Assembly: GCA_023412495.1 (NCBI GenBank)
Contig: JAEYNP010000016.1
Location: 124,001-188,000 of the forward strand
Source: Pseudomonadota bacterium
Lineage (GTDB): Bacteria > Desulfobacterota > Desulfobulbia > Desulfobulbales > Desulfocapsaceae
Reading direction: 5' to 3'
DNA length: 64,000 nucleotides
The notes below the pieces were generated by a model. The model was not told where the DNA came from and did not search any database. It was given only the letters and a program-made list of their open reading frames with translations. Each line of letters begins with the position of its first letter. Position 1 is the stretch's first letter. The position numbers and the translations under genes are program-made. Of the stretch, positions 31,247-40,514 are shown one piece after another.

Positions 31247-33748
31247 TTGCGGTACATAACAAGCTTGGCCCGCGTCCGGGCCACCGGCAACAATCGGTTT
31301 TCCCTCGTCCTGCACCGGGACTGGGAGTCGCTGGTCAAGACCGTGGGGGTGCGGCAGCAGGCCGCCTCCATCGCCCTCCGGGTCATCCTCGGCCGGTTGC
31401 CCGCCGAGGCAGGACCAGGAGCCGGCCTCCTGGTCGAGTTCACCCTGGAGGCGATCGTCGCCGGGCTGAAGGGCGACCTGCTCCTGCTGCCCCAGCTGAA
31501 GGATCCCCTCGCCGCTGCCGAACGGGCGCTGACCTTCATGCACGAGCAGGGTGTGATCGATCTGCAGCAGGGCCTGGCGGTCTTCCGGCAGGCCATGACG
31601 CTGAGACTCTACCCGGAGGCGAAGGGTCGGCGCTACTCCCAGGCCGACTTCGCCCCGCTCGAGACCCACTATACCGAGCGCAATTTCCAGATCCATGTCA
31701 TGAACGAGTACGCCCGGCGGGCGCTGGATAAGCTCGGCGCGGCCATGGGTCTCGTAGCCTCCTACTTCAACGACGAGAAGGAGGACTTCATCCGCCGCTT
31801 CTTCGCCGGGCGGACCAAAATGCTGAAAAGGGCGACCAGCGAGCAGTCCTACCAACGTATCGTCGACGACCTGAAGAACGACGGCCAGGAGCGGATCGTC
31901 AGCGAAAACGTCGAGCAGAACATGCTGATCCTGGCCGGACCCGGGGCGGGCAAGACCCGGGTGGTTGCCCACCGGGTGGCCTTTCTGCTCCGGGTAAAGA
32001 GGGTGAAGCCCCAGGCGATTCTCGTGCTCTGCTTCAACCGCGGCGCCATCCTCGGCCTGCGCCGCCGGCTGCGCGAGCTGGTCGGCGAAGATATGAACGG
32101 GGTGACAACCCTCACCTTCCACGGCATGGCTTTGCGGCTCACCGGCAGGTCGCTGGCCGATTCGGGTGCGGCGAAATCTGGCGAGGTCGATTTTGGTGGG
32201 CTGATTCGCGAGGCGGTGGCCCTGCTGAAGGGGGAAAAGGAGGTGCTGGGGCTTGGCGAGATGCCCGCGCGGGATCTTCTCATCGGCAGATTCAGCCATA
32301 TCCTGGTCGACGAGTACCAGGACATCGACGGCGAGCAGTACGAGATGGTATCCCTTCTCGCCGGCAAAAATCTCGAGGAAGGCGAGCGGAAGCTGGCTAT
32401 TCTTGCAGTAGGGGACGACGACCAGAACATCTACCGCTTCAGGGGGGCCAATGTCGGCTATATCAGGAAGTTTGCTGAGGATTACCGGGCGGTGCCCCAT
32501 TACCTTGTGGAAAACTACCGGTCGACCGGCCATATCATCGCCGCCGCCAACTGCCTGATCGCCAACAATCTCGACCGGATGAAGACCGACCGGCCGATCC
32601 AAATCAACGCGGCGCGAAGCGGAATGCCGCCAGGCGGCAACTGGCAGAGCAGGGATCCGGTCATTGGCGGCCGTGTTCAGCAGTTGCTTACGGCGGACGG
32701 AGGCGAGCAGGCCTCGGTGCTCCTGGAGGAACTGCGGCGGCTCATGCGTCTGGACAGCGGCTTCGACCTCAACAGCTGCGCGGTGCTCGCCCGGGAATGG
32801 AAGGACCTCGACCGCATCCGGACGGTGTTCGAGCGGGCGGAAATCCCGGTCAGCTTCAGCTGGGGGCGGAGCGAGGCCTTTCCCAGGCTGACCCGGATCC
32901 GCGAAAACGCAATCGTGCTTGAATACTTGCGGGACAACCGGACGGCAATGCTGACCGTGGGTTCTCTCATTGCCTTCCTGCCGAAAAATGGTGCGGCCGA
33001 TTCGCTCTGGCAGGCCAACCTGCGGCGGCTGCTCGAGGATTTCCGGGAAGAGACGGGGGATGGCCCCCAGCCGGTTCCGGCCATCGAGGAGTACCTCCAC
33101 GAATCGCTCTCCGATCAGGGCCGGGCGAAAAATCTCGGCCGCGGGGTCTTCCTGTCTACCGTCCATTCCGTCAAAGGGCTGGAATTCGACCATGTCTTCA
33201 TGTTGGGCGACAGCTGGCCCGAGAGGCAGGGGCAGGAGGCCGAGGAGGAGCGGCGGCTCTATTACGTGGGCATGTCGCGGGCCCGGCAGACCCTTGTGCT
33301 GTATACCCTTGATAATCAGGCAAATCCCCATACCCGCCTCTTGCAAGGGGATTTTCAGGCAGTGCGTCGGCCTCGTCCGGCGGATCGGTACGAGCCGACC
33401 GACCGGAGGTACACCTTGCTCGGCCTCGAGGATCTGTTTCTCGATTATGCAGGAATGCGGGAAGAAAACCACCCTGTCCGAAGGGCCTTGACAAGACTTC
33501 TAACCGGGGATGTTCTCGGAGCGGAAATTCGCGGCGGTCATATCGAACTGGTCGATGCCCGCGGCCTGGCGGTCGCCCGCCTGTCAAAGGCGGCGCGGGA
33601 GAAATGGCTGGGGCGGCTGGAGCGGATTTCGGCCGTTCGCGTCGTTGCCATGGTGCGCCGCCACCGGGCGGATATCACCGATAAGGAGTACGGCGCGAGG
33701 TGCCATGGAATGCTCTGGGAGGTGCCGTTGGTGGAGATCCTCTGGTGA
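31247..33748 (+). CDS. UvrD-family helicase, apparently 5'-truncated RecQ-UvrD giant
   Basis: 833 codons. The UvrD part is intact: Walker A AGPGAGKTRV (about 230), DEYQDIDGEQYEM, GDDDQNIYRFRGAN, TVHSVKGLEFDHVFMLGD and RRLYYVGMSRAR. Residues 60-225 (ERALTFMHEQGVIDL, HYTERNFQIHVMNEYA, SYQRIVDDL) resemble the segment joining RecQ to UvrD in very large bacterial RecQ-UvrD fusions. Here the frame opens just after a TAG at 31244 with only TTG starts and no ribosome-binding site, so the RecQ half is missing. It may be a remnant or a shortened functional gene. Confidence 0.7.
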   Translation: MRYITSLARVRATGNNRFSLVLHRDWESLVKTVGVRQQAASIALRVILGRLPAEAGPGAGLLVEFTLEAIVAGLKGDLLLLPQLKDPLAAAERALTFMHEQGVIDLQQGLAVFRQAMTLRLYPEAKGRRYSQADFAPLETHYTERNFQIHVMNEYARRALDKLGAAMGLVASYFNDEKEDFIRRFFAGRTKMLKRATSEQSYQRIVDDLKNDGQERIVSENVEQNMLILAGPGAGKTRVVAHRVAFLLRVKRVKPQAILVLCFNRGAILGLRRRLRELVGEDMNGVTTLTFHGMALRLTGRSLADSGAAKSGEVDFGGLIREAVALLKGEKEVLGLGEMPARDLLIGRFSHILVDEYQDIDGEQYEMVSLLAGKNLEEGERKLAILAVGDDDQNIYRFRGANVGYIRKFAEDYRAVPHYLVENYRSTGHIIAAANCLIANNLDRMKTDRPIQINAARSGMPPGGNWQSRDPVIGGRVQQLLTADGGEQASVLLEELRRLMRLDSGFDLNSCAVLAREWKDLDRIRTVFERAEIPVSFSWGRSEAFPRLTRIRENAIVLEYLRDNRTAMLTVGSLIAFLPKNGAADSLWQANLRRLLEDFREETGDGPQPVPAIEEYLHESLSDQGRAKNLGRGVFLSTVHSVKGLEFDHVFMLGDSWPERQGQEAEEERRLYYVGMSRARQTLVLYTLDNQANPHTRLLQGDFQAVRRPRPADRYEPTDRRYTLLGLEDLFLDYAGMREENHPVRRALTRLLTGDVLGAEIRGGHIELVDARGLAVARLSKAAREKWLGRLERISAVRVVAMVRRHRADITDKEYGARCHGMLWEVPLVEILW

Positions 33749-33879
33749 GGGAGGGCACTCTCCAATGTCATTATCTTAGCCAGTTCGGAGTTTTCTTAGG
33801 GTGCATTCCATGCACCTGGTGCGTGGAACGCACCCTACCCTTCGCCCCTTGCCCAAGCTCCAGATCAAAGCTATCGAAG

Positions 33880-34359
33880 CTATTCGCCGGGATCCTCGCC
33901 GCTCAGTATGGCGTCGATCAGGGCTTTGCGCTTGTCGTCGGTGATGTAGGGCCGCATCCGGACTTCGAGGATTTTCGCCGCCCGTTCCCGCCGCCGGCTG
34001 GCCGCCTCCTCGATGATGGCGGTGAGGTCCTCGATCTTGCAGGGCTTCGCCAGATAGTTGTAGGCCCCGAGCTTGATCGATTCCACCGCGGTATGTACCG
34101 TGCTCTGACCGGTCAGCATGACGACTTCCAACACGGGGTTGACCCTTTTCATGGCCTTGAGCGTCTGGATGCCGTCCATTCCCGGCATGGCGATGTCGAG
34201 CACCGCCACCTCGATGTCATGGTCGTCATCCACCTCTTTGACCGCCGTCAAGCCATCCGCGGCGGTTTTCACGAGAAAGCCGCGCTTGCCCAGACGCCGG
34301 GCCAGGACTTCGGTAAAGGCCTCTTCGTCATCGACGAGAAGGAGTGAAATCGGCTGCAT
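33880..34359 (-). CDS. Single-domain response regulator
   Basis: 159 aa. A CheY-like receiver fills residues 1-120: acidic pair VDDEE, phospho-acceptor VAVLDIAMPGMDG, switch Thr in VVMLTGQS and the lysine in NYLAKP. A 40-residue basic/helical tail follows with no DNA-binding domain. No histidine kinase is adjacent. ATG 34359 is chosen; GTG 34368 is an alternative. Confidence 0.9.
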   Translation of the reverse strand: MQPISLLLVDDEEAFTEVLARRLGKRGFLVKTAADGLTAVKEVDDDHDIEVAVLDIAMPGMDGIQTLKAMKRVNPVLEVVMLTGQSTVHTAVESIKLGAYNYLAKPCKIEDLTAIIEEAASRRRERAAKILEVRMRPYITDDKRKALIDAILSGEDPGE

Positions 34360-34398
34360 GAGAGTCACCGTCCGGCGTTTGAATTTCAGTCGTAGAAT

Positions 34399-34920
34399 TT
34401 ACCTGGCCAAAAGCCCGCTGACCTTCTCGAGGGCCCTCCGGTTCAAAGTCTGGGCGCAGTAGGTGCCGCCTCTGCTCGAACCCACCCCGTCATGCCACTC
34501 GGAGAGCAGAGCGCCGTTTTCATCGAGCAGCTTATAGCCGAGATCGAGCGAAGCAGCTCCCGCTCCGTAACCCACAAAGGCCCTGGCGGCGCGATTGCCG
34601 GCATTGAAACGCTCGACATCGATCACCAGAAGCTTGCCCATCTCAGGTCGATAGTTGCGCATATCCTTGATCAGCGACGGCTGGAAACCGGCATTGGTCA
34701 TGATCTTCACGATATCTCGGTCCATCCACTGCATTACCATGTCCAGTTCCCTGGCCTGGTCGGCTGTCTGACCCGGCAGATCGCCGTCAAGGGTGAGCAC
34801 CGCGAGTTTGATGCCTCCCTGCGGCTTTATATCGGCCGCCGTTTTCGTGTCGTTTTGCGTACAGCTGACGGTCAATCCAACCAGCAGGACAAGGGAAAGT
34901 ACCAGGACGAGTCGCTTCAT
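34399..34920 (-). CDS. DUF4410-like lipoprotein
   Basis: 173 aa with AAGGAGC before the ATG and lipobox TVSC (C20). The mature part (LAVLTLDGDLPG, VIDVERFNAGNRAARAFVGY, GAGAASLDLGYKLLDENG) resembles DUF4410 outer-membrane-associated proteins, in which a G-rich segment follows an RxxR region. Cellular role unknown. Confidence 0.65.
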   Translation of the reverse strand: MKRLVLVLSLVLLVGLTVSCTQNDTKTAADIKPQGGIKLAVLTLDGDLPGQTADQARELDMVMQWMDRDIVKIMTNAGFQPSLIKDMRNYRPEMGKLLVIDVERFNAGNRAARAFVGYGAGAASLDLGYKLLDENGALLSEWHDGVGSSRGGTYCAQTLNRRALEKVSGLLAR

Positions 34921-35113
34921 TTCTGCTCCTTTTCAGTTTGCGCACATCCGCTTTTAAAAAATGTATATCATGATTATACCAAAGGAAAAACGCATTATAC
35001 CTGAATGCCGGCCAATTTCATTGGAGATATTTGTCTTCGTTGATCGGAAAAGTGAGAGGGGCGCTCCTTTGACGGATTATATTGGCCATACTCACCTGAA
35101 TCGGTAATAGTGG

Positions 35114-35131
35114 GAAATTGTATACAATTTC
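35114..35131. promoter_or_regulatory. 18-bp perfect palindrome before M24 peptidase gene
   Basis: GAAATTGTATACAATTTC is a perfect palindrome, 10 nt before the start codon and just upstream of the AGGGGG ribosome-binding site. It is a candidate operator. Confidence 0.5.
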
Positions 35132-35141
35132 AGGGGGCACC

Positions 35142-36245
35142 ATGACTGATACACGATTATCCAGATTGGCAACGCAACTGCAGGAAACGAGATTCGCCGC
35201 CCTGGCCGTGAATGCCGGGCCGACGCTCACTTATCTGACCGGGTTGCGTTTCCATCTGATGGAGCGTCCGGTGGTCATGGTCTTTGCCGCGGGCCATGAA
35301 CCGGTCATCATCCTGCCGGAGTTGGAGCAGGCCAAGCTCGATCGGCTGCCGTTTCCGGCGAGGGTCTACACCTACGGGGAGAATCCGCAGGCCTGGGGGA
35401 AGATCTTCGGCGAGGCTCTGGCCGGCCTCGGGCTTGCCGGCCGGAAGGTGGCGGTGGAGCCCCGCCAGTTGCGGCTGCTGGAATACGACTACCTGCGGGC
35501 GGCCTGCAGCGGGATGGAATTTGGCGATGGCTCAACCATCGTGGCCGCGCTCAGGGCGAGAAAGGATGCGGAAGAGATAACCTGCATGCGCCGGGCGGTG
35601 CGCATCGCCGAGGACGCTCTCATGGCCACTCTGCCGCGGATAAAGACCGGTGTTACCGAAAAAGAGATCGCCGAGGAACTTTTTCTCCAGCTGATCCGCC
35701 ACGGCTCGGAAACCACCCTGCCTTTTGCCCCGATCGTCGCCGCCGGGCCGAACGGCGCCAATCCCCATGCCCAGCCCTCGGACAGGCGGCTTGCCCCGGG
35801 CGACCTGCTTATCGTCGACTGGGGAGCGAGCCATGACGGATATGCCGCCGATCTGACCCGGACCTTTGCGGTGGGCAGGATCGACGCCGAAGCGGAGAGA
35901 ATCCATAAGCTGGTCCAAAAGGCCAACGAGGCCGGGCGGGCGGCGGGCGGTCCGGGCGTCCACTGCGCCGCGGTCGATGCGGCGGCGCGCCGGGTCATCG
36001 CCGAAGCGGGCTACGGGTCGTACTTCACCCACCGCACCGGCCACGGCATCGGCATGGAGTGCCACGAGGAGCCCTATATCCGCGGCGATAACGAGCAGCT
36101 TCTGGAAATCGGCATGGCCTATACGGTCGAGCCGGGCATCTACCTGCCCGGCAAAAACGGCGTCCGCATAGAGGACGACGTGGTGGTCACGGCAGACGGC
36201 TGCGAAACCCTCAGCAACATGATTCGGGAAATTCGCTTTGTGTAA
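35142..36245 (+). CDS. M24 family metallopeptidase (Xaa-Pro aminopeptidase type)
   Basis: 367 aa. The N-terminal creatinase-like domain (1-125) includes LTYLTGLRFHLMERPVV. The pita-bread catalytic domain carries the metal ligands: LLIVDWGASHDGYAADLTRT (two Asp), HRTGHGIGMECHEEP (His), YTVEPGIY (Glu) and VRIEDDVVV (Glu). ATG 35142 follows AGGGGG. It releases N-terminal residues preceding proline (family knowledge). A terminator follows. Confidence 0.92.
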   Translation: MTDTRLSRLATQLQETRFAALAVNAGPTLTYLTGLRFHLMERPVVMVFAAGHEPVIILPELEQAKLDRLPFPARVYTYGENPQAWGKIFGEALAGLGLAGRKVAVEPRQLRLLEYDYLRAACSGMEFGDGSTIVAALRARKDAEEITCMRRAVRIAEDALMATLPRIKTGVTEKEIAEELFLQLIRHGSETTLPFAPIVAAGPNGANPHAQPSDRRLAPGDLLIVDWGASHDGYAADLTRTFAVGRIDAEAERIHKLVQKANEAGRAAGGPGVHCAAVDAAARRVIAEAGYGSYFTHRTGHGIGMECHEEPYIRGDNEQLLEIGMAYTVEPGIYLPGKNGVRIEDDVVVTADGCETLSNMIREIRFV

Positions 36246-36260
36246 CACGGGATTTAAAAG

Positions 36261-36295
36261 AAGGGCTATCTCGCGGCGCGGGAAGCCCTTTTTTT
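36261..36295 (+). terminator. Rho-independent terminator of the M24 peptidase gene
   Basis: AAGGGCT (36261-36267) pairs with AGCCCTT (36284-36290), with GC pairing possible inside, followed by a run of T to 36295. Confidence 0.8.
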
Positions 36296-36309
36296 CTTGA
36301 ACGAATTTT

Positions 36310-36381
36310 GTGAAGGTACTTTCCCCCCTGCTTTGGGAGGGGATGACAGCCCCTGGGTTGCGGCGTTCAGCCCGCAGCATG
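36310..36381 (+). repeat. Dispersed palindromic repeat, copy 2
   Basis: Starts GTGAAGGTACTTTCCCCCC, contains GGGAGGGGATGACAGCCC, and ends with GGGTTGCGGCGTTCAGCCCGC. Same order of blocks as copy 1. Confidence 0.7.
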
Positions 36382-36457
36382 TACGTGGGGAAACTTGCTT
36401 TTGCACTTCATTACCGATTGATTCCGAGGAATCGGAGCGAGCGAGGCATTGGCCGAG

Positions 36458-37639
<1,182 letters not shown>

Positions 37640-37836
37640 ATCTTATTCCTCCATATAGTTGCTAGATATAGTGACTCTAAGGCTGTATGGCGGTGATGCA
37701 ACCACATTTGGATCGGAGGCGGGAAAAGGTATCCCTTTTCAGGCCAGCCGCAACCTGCACCGGTGCAGATTGCATCCGCTAGTTGGGCGAGCGGCAAGGG
37801 AACGGCCAGTGTTTCTTCAATCGCTTCTTTCAGATG

Positions 37837-38340
37837 CTATTCTCGCGGAAGTTTTTCCCTCGACAGTTTGTCGACGGTCTTGAGAAGGGTTGGCAGGCGG
37901 TACTTTCCGTGCATCGACTGGATCAGGCGTCCGGCCTGCTCGGCCTCGAGCCCGTGCGAGGTGACATAGAGCGGTCTTCTGCTTGCGCCTCTCACAACCT
38001 TGACCGGCCTGCTGCCTGCGAAGGAGCCCTTTGCTACACCGATGACCGCGATGCTCGGAGCTATCGAACGGTGTAGATGCTCTCCCAGGCCGGGCTGGTC
38101 CCCAAGCGATACATAACCGTCGATAATGATGACCTCGATCCTCTCCTCGATCTCGGCAAGAAGTCCGAGGATACAGGGTAGCTCTCTGAGATAGAACGAA
38201 CCGGACACGTAATCCGCCATGTCGGCGAACTTCTTCCGATACACCCGGCAGGGTCTTGCGTCTTGGAAGGTCTCGAAAAGCACGGCGGCCGCCAGGGCAC
38301 TGCCGTCATCCGCATAGCTGACATCGAAGGCCGCGATCAT
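37837..38340 (-). CDS. Divergent short endonuclease V-like protein
   Basis: 167 aa against about 220 for E. coli Nfi. The alignable blocks are the N-terminal AAFDVSYADD (first catalytic Asp), YVSGSFYLRELPCIL, IIIDGYVSLGDQPG, IAVIGVAKGSFAG, PLYVTSHGLEAEQA and GKYRLPTLLKTVDKLSR. The usual DGxGxxHPR motif is altered: the HPR is lost. The enzyme cleaves near deaminated bases in DNA or RNA, so the changed motif may mean altered activity. The ribosome-binding site is weak. Confidence 0.75.
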   Translation of the reverse strand: MIAAFDVSYADDGSALAAAVLFETFQDARPCRVYRKKFADMADYVSGSFYLRELPCILGLLAEIEERIEVIIIDGYVSLGDQPGLGEHLHRSIAPSIAVIGVAKGSFAGSRPVKVVRGASRRPLYVTSHGLEAEQAGRLIQSMHGKYRLPTLLKTVDKLSREKLPRE

Positions 38341-38404
38341 GCTCGGAAAGAAAGAATCGGAGAAATGCCCCGTCCGGAAGGAGATCTTAGAGAGCGGTTC
38401 GATC

Positions 38405-38465
38405 TAATGCGGACTGATGCCCGCAACCCAGGGGTCATTATCCCCTCACTTTTTACGGCTTTATC
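38405..38465 (-). repeat. Dispersed palindromic repeat, copy 3, plus shared 19-mer
   Basis: Reverse orientation: TAATGCGGACTGATGCCCGC, then AACCCAGGGGTCATTATCCC. The adjoining 19-mer cactttttacggctttatc (38447-38465) is identical to 12480-12498. Confidence 0.65.
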
Positions 38466-38499
38466 TTCTTTTCTCTTTAAAAACAATTAATTCTAAGGC

Positions 38500-38979
38500 C
38501 TAAAATACATAGGCGAGAATGAAAATTCCCACCATGGCGAAGGCGAGCGTCAATTTGGCTGCCATGCCGAGGACGAACCCGATCCAGGTGCCAACACCCA
38601 CCCGGCCTGCAATTCCTAGGTTGCGGCCGACAATGAACTCGCCGACCACCGCGCCGACGAAGGGACCTAAAAATACGCCGAAGAAGCCGAAGAAGATACC
38701 GATCAAAGCTCCGAGAGCTGCCCCGATCACCGCCTCCCGGCTGGCGCCCAATCGTTTGGCACCCAGGATGCCCGAGACGAAATCGATGGCAAGGGCGAGA
38801 ATCGTCAAAACTGCCAGCACGACCATCGTCCCTATGCTCACATTTTGAAAGCCCTCGATCCAGGCGGCCAGCAGCAGGCCGCAGAAGATCAGGGGAGTGC
38901 CGGGGAGTCCGGGAAGAAGAATGCCGGCAATGCCGACGCCGACCAAAAGAAAGCTTGCTATCCAAAGCAATGGTGTCAT
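38500..38979 (-). CDS. DUF456 family membrane protein
   Basis: 159 aa, four or five membrane helices. LPGLPGTPLIFCGLLLAAWI near residue 25 and the Gly-rich FFGFFGVFLGPFVGAVVGEF near 95 are characteristic of DUF456. ATG 38979 (MTPLLWIASF) has AAGGACC upstream. Function unknown. Confidence 0.85.
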   Translation of the reverse strand: MTPLLWIASFLLVGVGIAGILLPGLPGTPLIFCGLLLAAWIEGFQNVSIGTMVVLAVLTILALAIDFVSGILGAKRLGASREAVIGAALGALIGIFFGFFGVFLGPFVGAVVGEFIVGRNLGIAGRVGVGTWIGFVLGMAAKLTLAFAMVGIFILAYVF

Positions 38980-38991
38980 GGAGGTCCTTCC

Positions 38992-39026
38992 TGATGCGGG
39001 CTGACGCTTGCAACCCAAGGGTTAAC
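38992..39026 (-). repeat. Dispersed palindromic repeat, copy 4 (partial)
   Basis: Reverse orientation: TGATGCGGGCTGACGCTTGC followed by AACCCAAGGGTTAAC; an aaggtact block lies at 39041. Same blocks as the other copies but shortened. Confidence 0.55.
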
Positions 39027-39052
39027 AAGAGATGAATCTTAAGGTACTGAAA

Positions 39053-39286
39053 TTATAGGGACTCGGTTGAAAAATTGAGCATATCCTTATGCCTGGCCAC
39101 ATAGGTCGCGAGCCCTCGACCTGCCTCGGCAAGGGATTTCATCTCGTCGACATGATGCTTGCCCGTTACGGAGTAGCTGTAGACGTAGGTCCTGCGATCG
39201 TCTCTGAATCTGATTTTGATGGAGTCTAGAAGGGGCAAGTACTCGGACACACCCGAGTTGCCGTGGAGGTTTTCATATTTTTTCAT
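39053..39286 (-). CDS. Small KTSC-like hypothetical protein
   Basis: 77 aa from ATG 39286 (MKKYENLHGNSGVSEY), with GAGGA six nt upstream. YVYSYSVTGKHHVDEMKSLA and GRGLATYVARH are suggestive of the small KTSC-type fold found in phage and bacterial proteins; this is tentative. It starts 9 nt after the GNAT gene stop on the same strand. Confidence 0.55.
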   Translation of the reverse strand: MKKYENLHGNSGVSEYLPLLDSIKIRFRDDRRTYVYSYSVTGKHHVDEMKSLAEAGRGLATYVARHKDMLNFSTESL

Positions 39287-39295
39287 ACTCATTCC

Positions 39296-39793
39296 TCATT
39301 TTCCTTCGACTCGACCCCGGCAGTCACATGATGATGAGGGTTTAAGCTCTTTGTCGGTGATTCTGTCAAAAACGTCCTGTACTTTTTCCAGGGCAAAGCC
39401 CAGGCTGCCGTAGAATGTCCGGGCTTCATCCCTGTCGGAACGCATACGGACGCGAAGCCTGCCTGCACCGCAGCCGACCGACCACTCTTCCGCAGCCGTG
39501 ACAAGGCGACGGCCGATTCCACACCGGCGATGCGGTTCCGCCACCACCATACCGCCGAGTTCGGCGAAGGGCTCGGACTCGATCCGTCGGGCGAGAAAAA
39601 CATGGAGCCAGCCAACTATCTGGCTGTCGAGACGAGCGACAAACAGTGTATGGCCCTGCGATCCGAGTATCGCCTCCAACCTTCTTTCGGCTTGACTGAC
39701 CGAGGTGAGGTATCCGAGTTGGCATGAGAGCTCTGCGATTGCCGGTGCGTCTGCCGGGCCGGCTTTCCTGATGCTTATTTCGAGGAGTTTCAT
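39296..39793 (-). CDS. GNAT family N-acetyltransferase
   Basis: 165 aa. The acetyl-CoA binding signature is GMVVAEPHRRCGIGRRLV (R-x-x-G-x-G), preceded by VGWLHVFLAR and followed by ARTFYGSLGF. The N-terminal IRKAGPADAPAIAELSCQLG is typical of this fold. The acceptor substrate is unknown. Confidence 0.88.
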   Translation of the reverse strand: MKLLEISIRKAGPADAPAIAELSCQLGYLTSVSQAERRLEAILGSQGHTLFVARLDSQIVGWLHVFLARRIESEPFAELGGMVVAEPHRRCGIGRRLVTAAEEWSVGCGAGRLRVRMRSDRDEARTFYGSLGFALEKVQDVFDRITDKELKPSSSCDCRGRVEGK

Positions 39794-39805
39794 GGGTCTC
39801 GATTT

Positions 39806-40276
39806 TTACTCACGGGGAAATCTGCTTCGCTTTTCTGCACCGTCCGGGAAGCTCACGGTTATAAAGATTTCATGGTCTGAGAGTTGAAAGGTGATCTGTT
39901 CAAGGGAATCGTCGGCTTGCCGGGGATCATCTTTTTTCGCCAAGAGAATTTTTTTCCCTTCAATCTTGCATTGGTATTGCCGTAAGGCGTCGTCGGTCGG
40001 CCGCAAGGAAAGATACATCATGCCTTTTTCGATGCTGTCGACAGTGATACTCGAGGTTGGTTCATTGAACAGGGTCGAGATGCCGGCTGTGCAAATATTC
40101 TGCATGTCCTTGTTGCTTATTCCGGTTTTTTCAGACGGGGCAATCCTGATATTTTTTATAACCGGCACCTGGGCCGCACAGTCGAAACCGGATATACCGG
40201 TAATCGGACACGTCGTCACAATCAAAGAGAAGAAAAAGAGGCGGAAACCACTTCGATATTCAGTAAAAGCGTTCAT
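39806..40276 (-). CDS. Exported hypothetical protein
   Basis: 156 aa from ATG 40276, which has GGAGGGAA upstream. A hydrophobic signal-like segment occupies about 12-30 (FRLFFFSLIVTTCPITGISG). The mature part contains two cysteines (MQNICTAG and YQCKIEG) that could pair. It is 13 nt upstream of the GNAT gene and probably co-transcribed. Not recognised. Confidence 0.6.
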   Translation of the reverse strand: MNAFTEYRSGFRLFFFSLIVTTCPITGISGFDCAAQVPVIKNIRIAPSEKTGISNKDMQNICTAGISTLFNEPTSSITVDSIEKGMMYLSLRPTDDALRQYQCKIEGKKILLAKKDDPRQADDSLEQITFQLSDHEIFITVSFPDGAEKRSRFPRE

Positions 40277-40514
40277 TTTCCCTCCGATCGGACATTTTCG
40301 GATTGCGACTCGGGCAGCGGACTCGATCCATCTCACTGTTCCATTACCATAAGCGCAATGCGTTAGGGCTTCAATCCCATTCGAAGGCCCTGGTCCCAAG
40401 ACTGCAGCCTCGTGCATGGGCTAGTTTCCAGCGCCTTGAAGGGTTATTCACGATCCATTTCAAAAAAACACGAAATGAATTTCTTCAAGCACAAAGGGGA
40501 AGGAGGATATGGTC

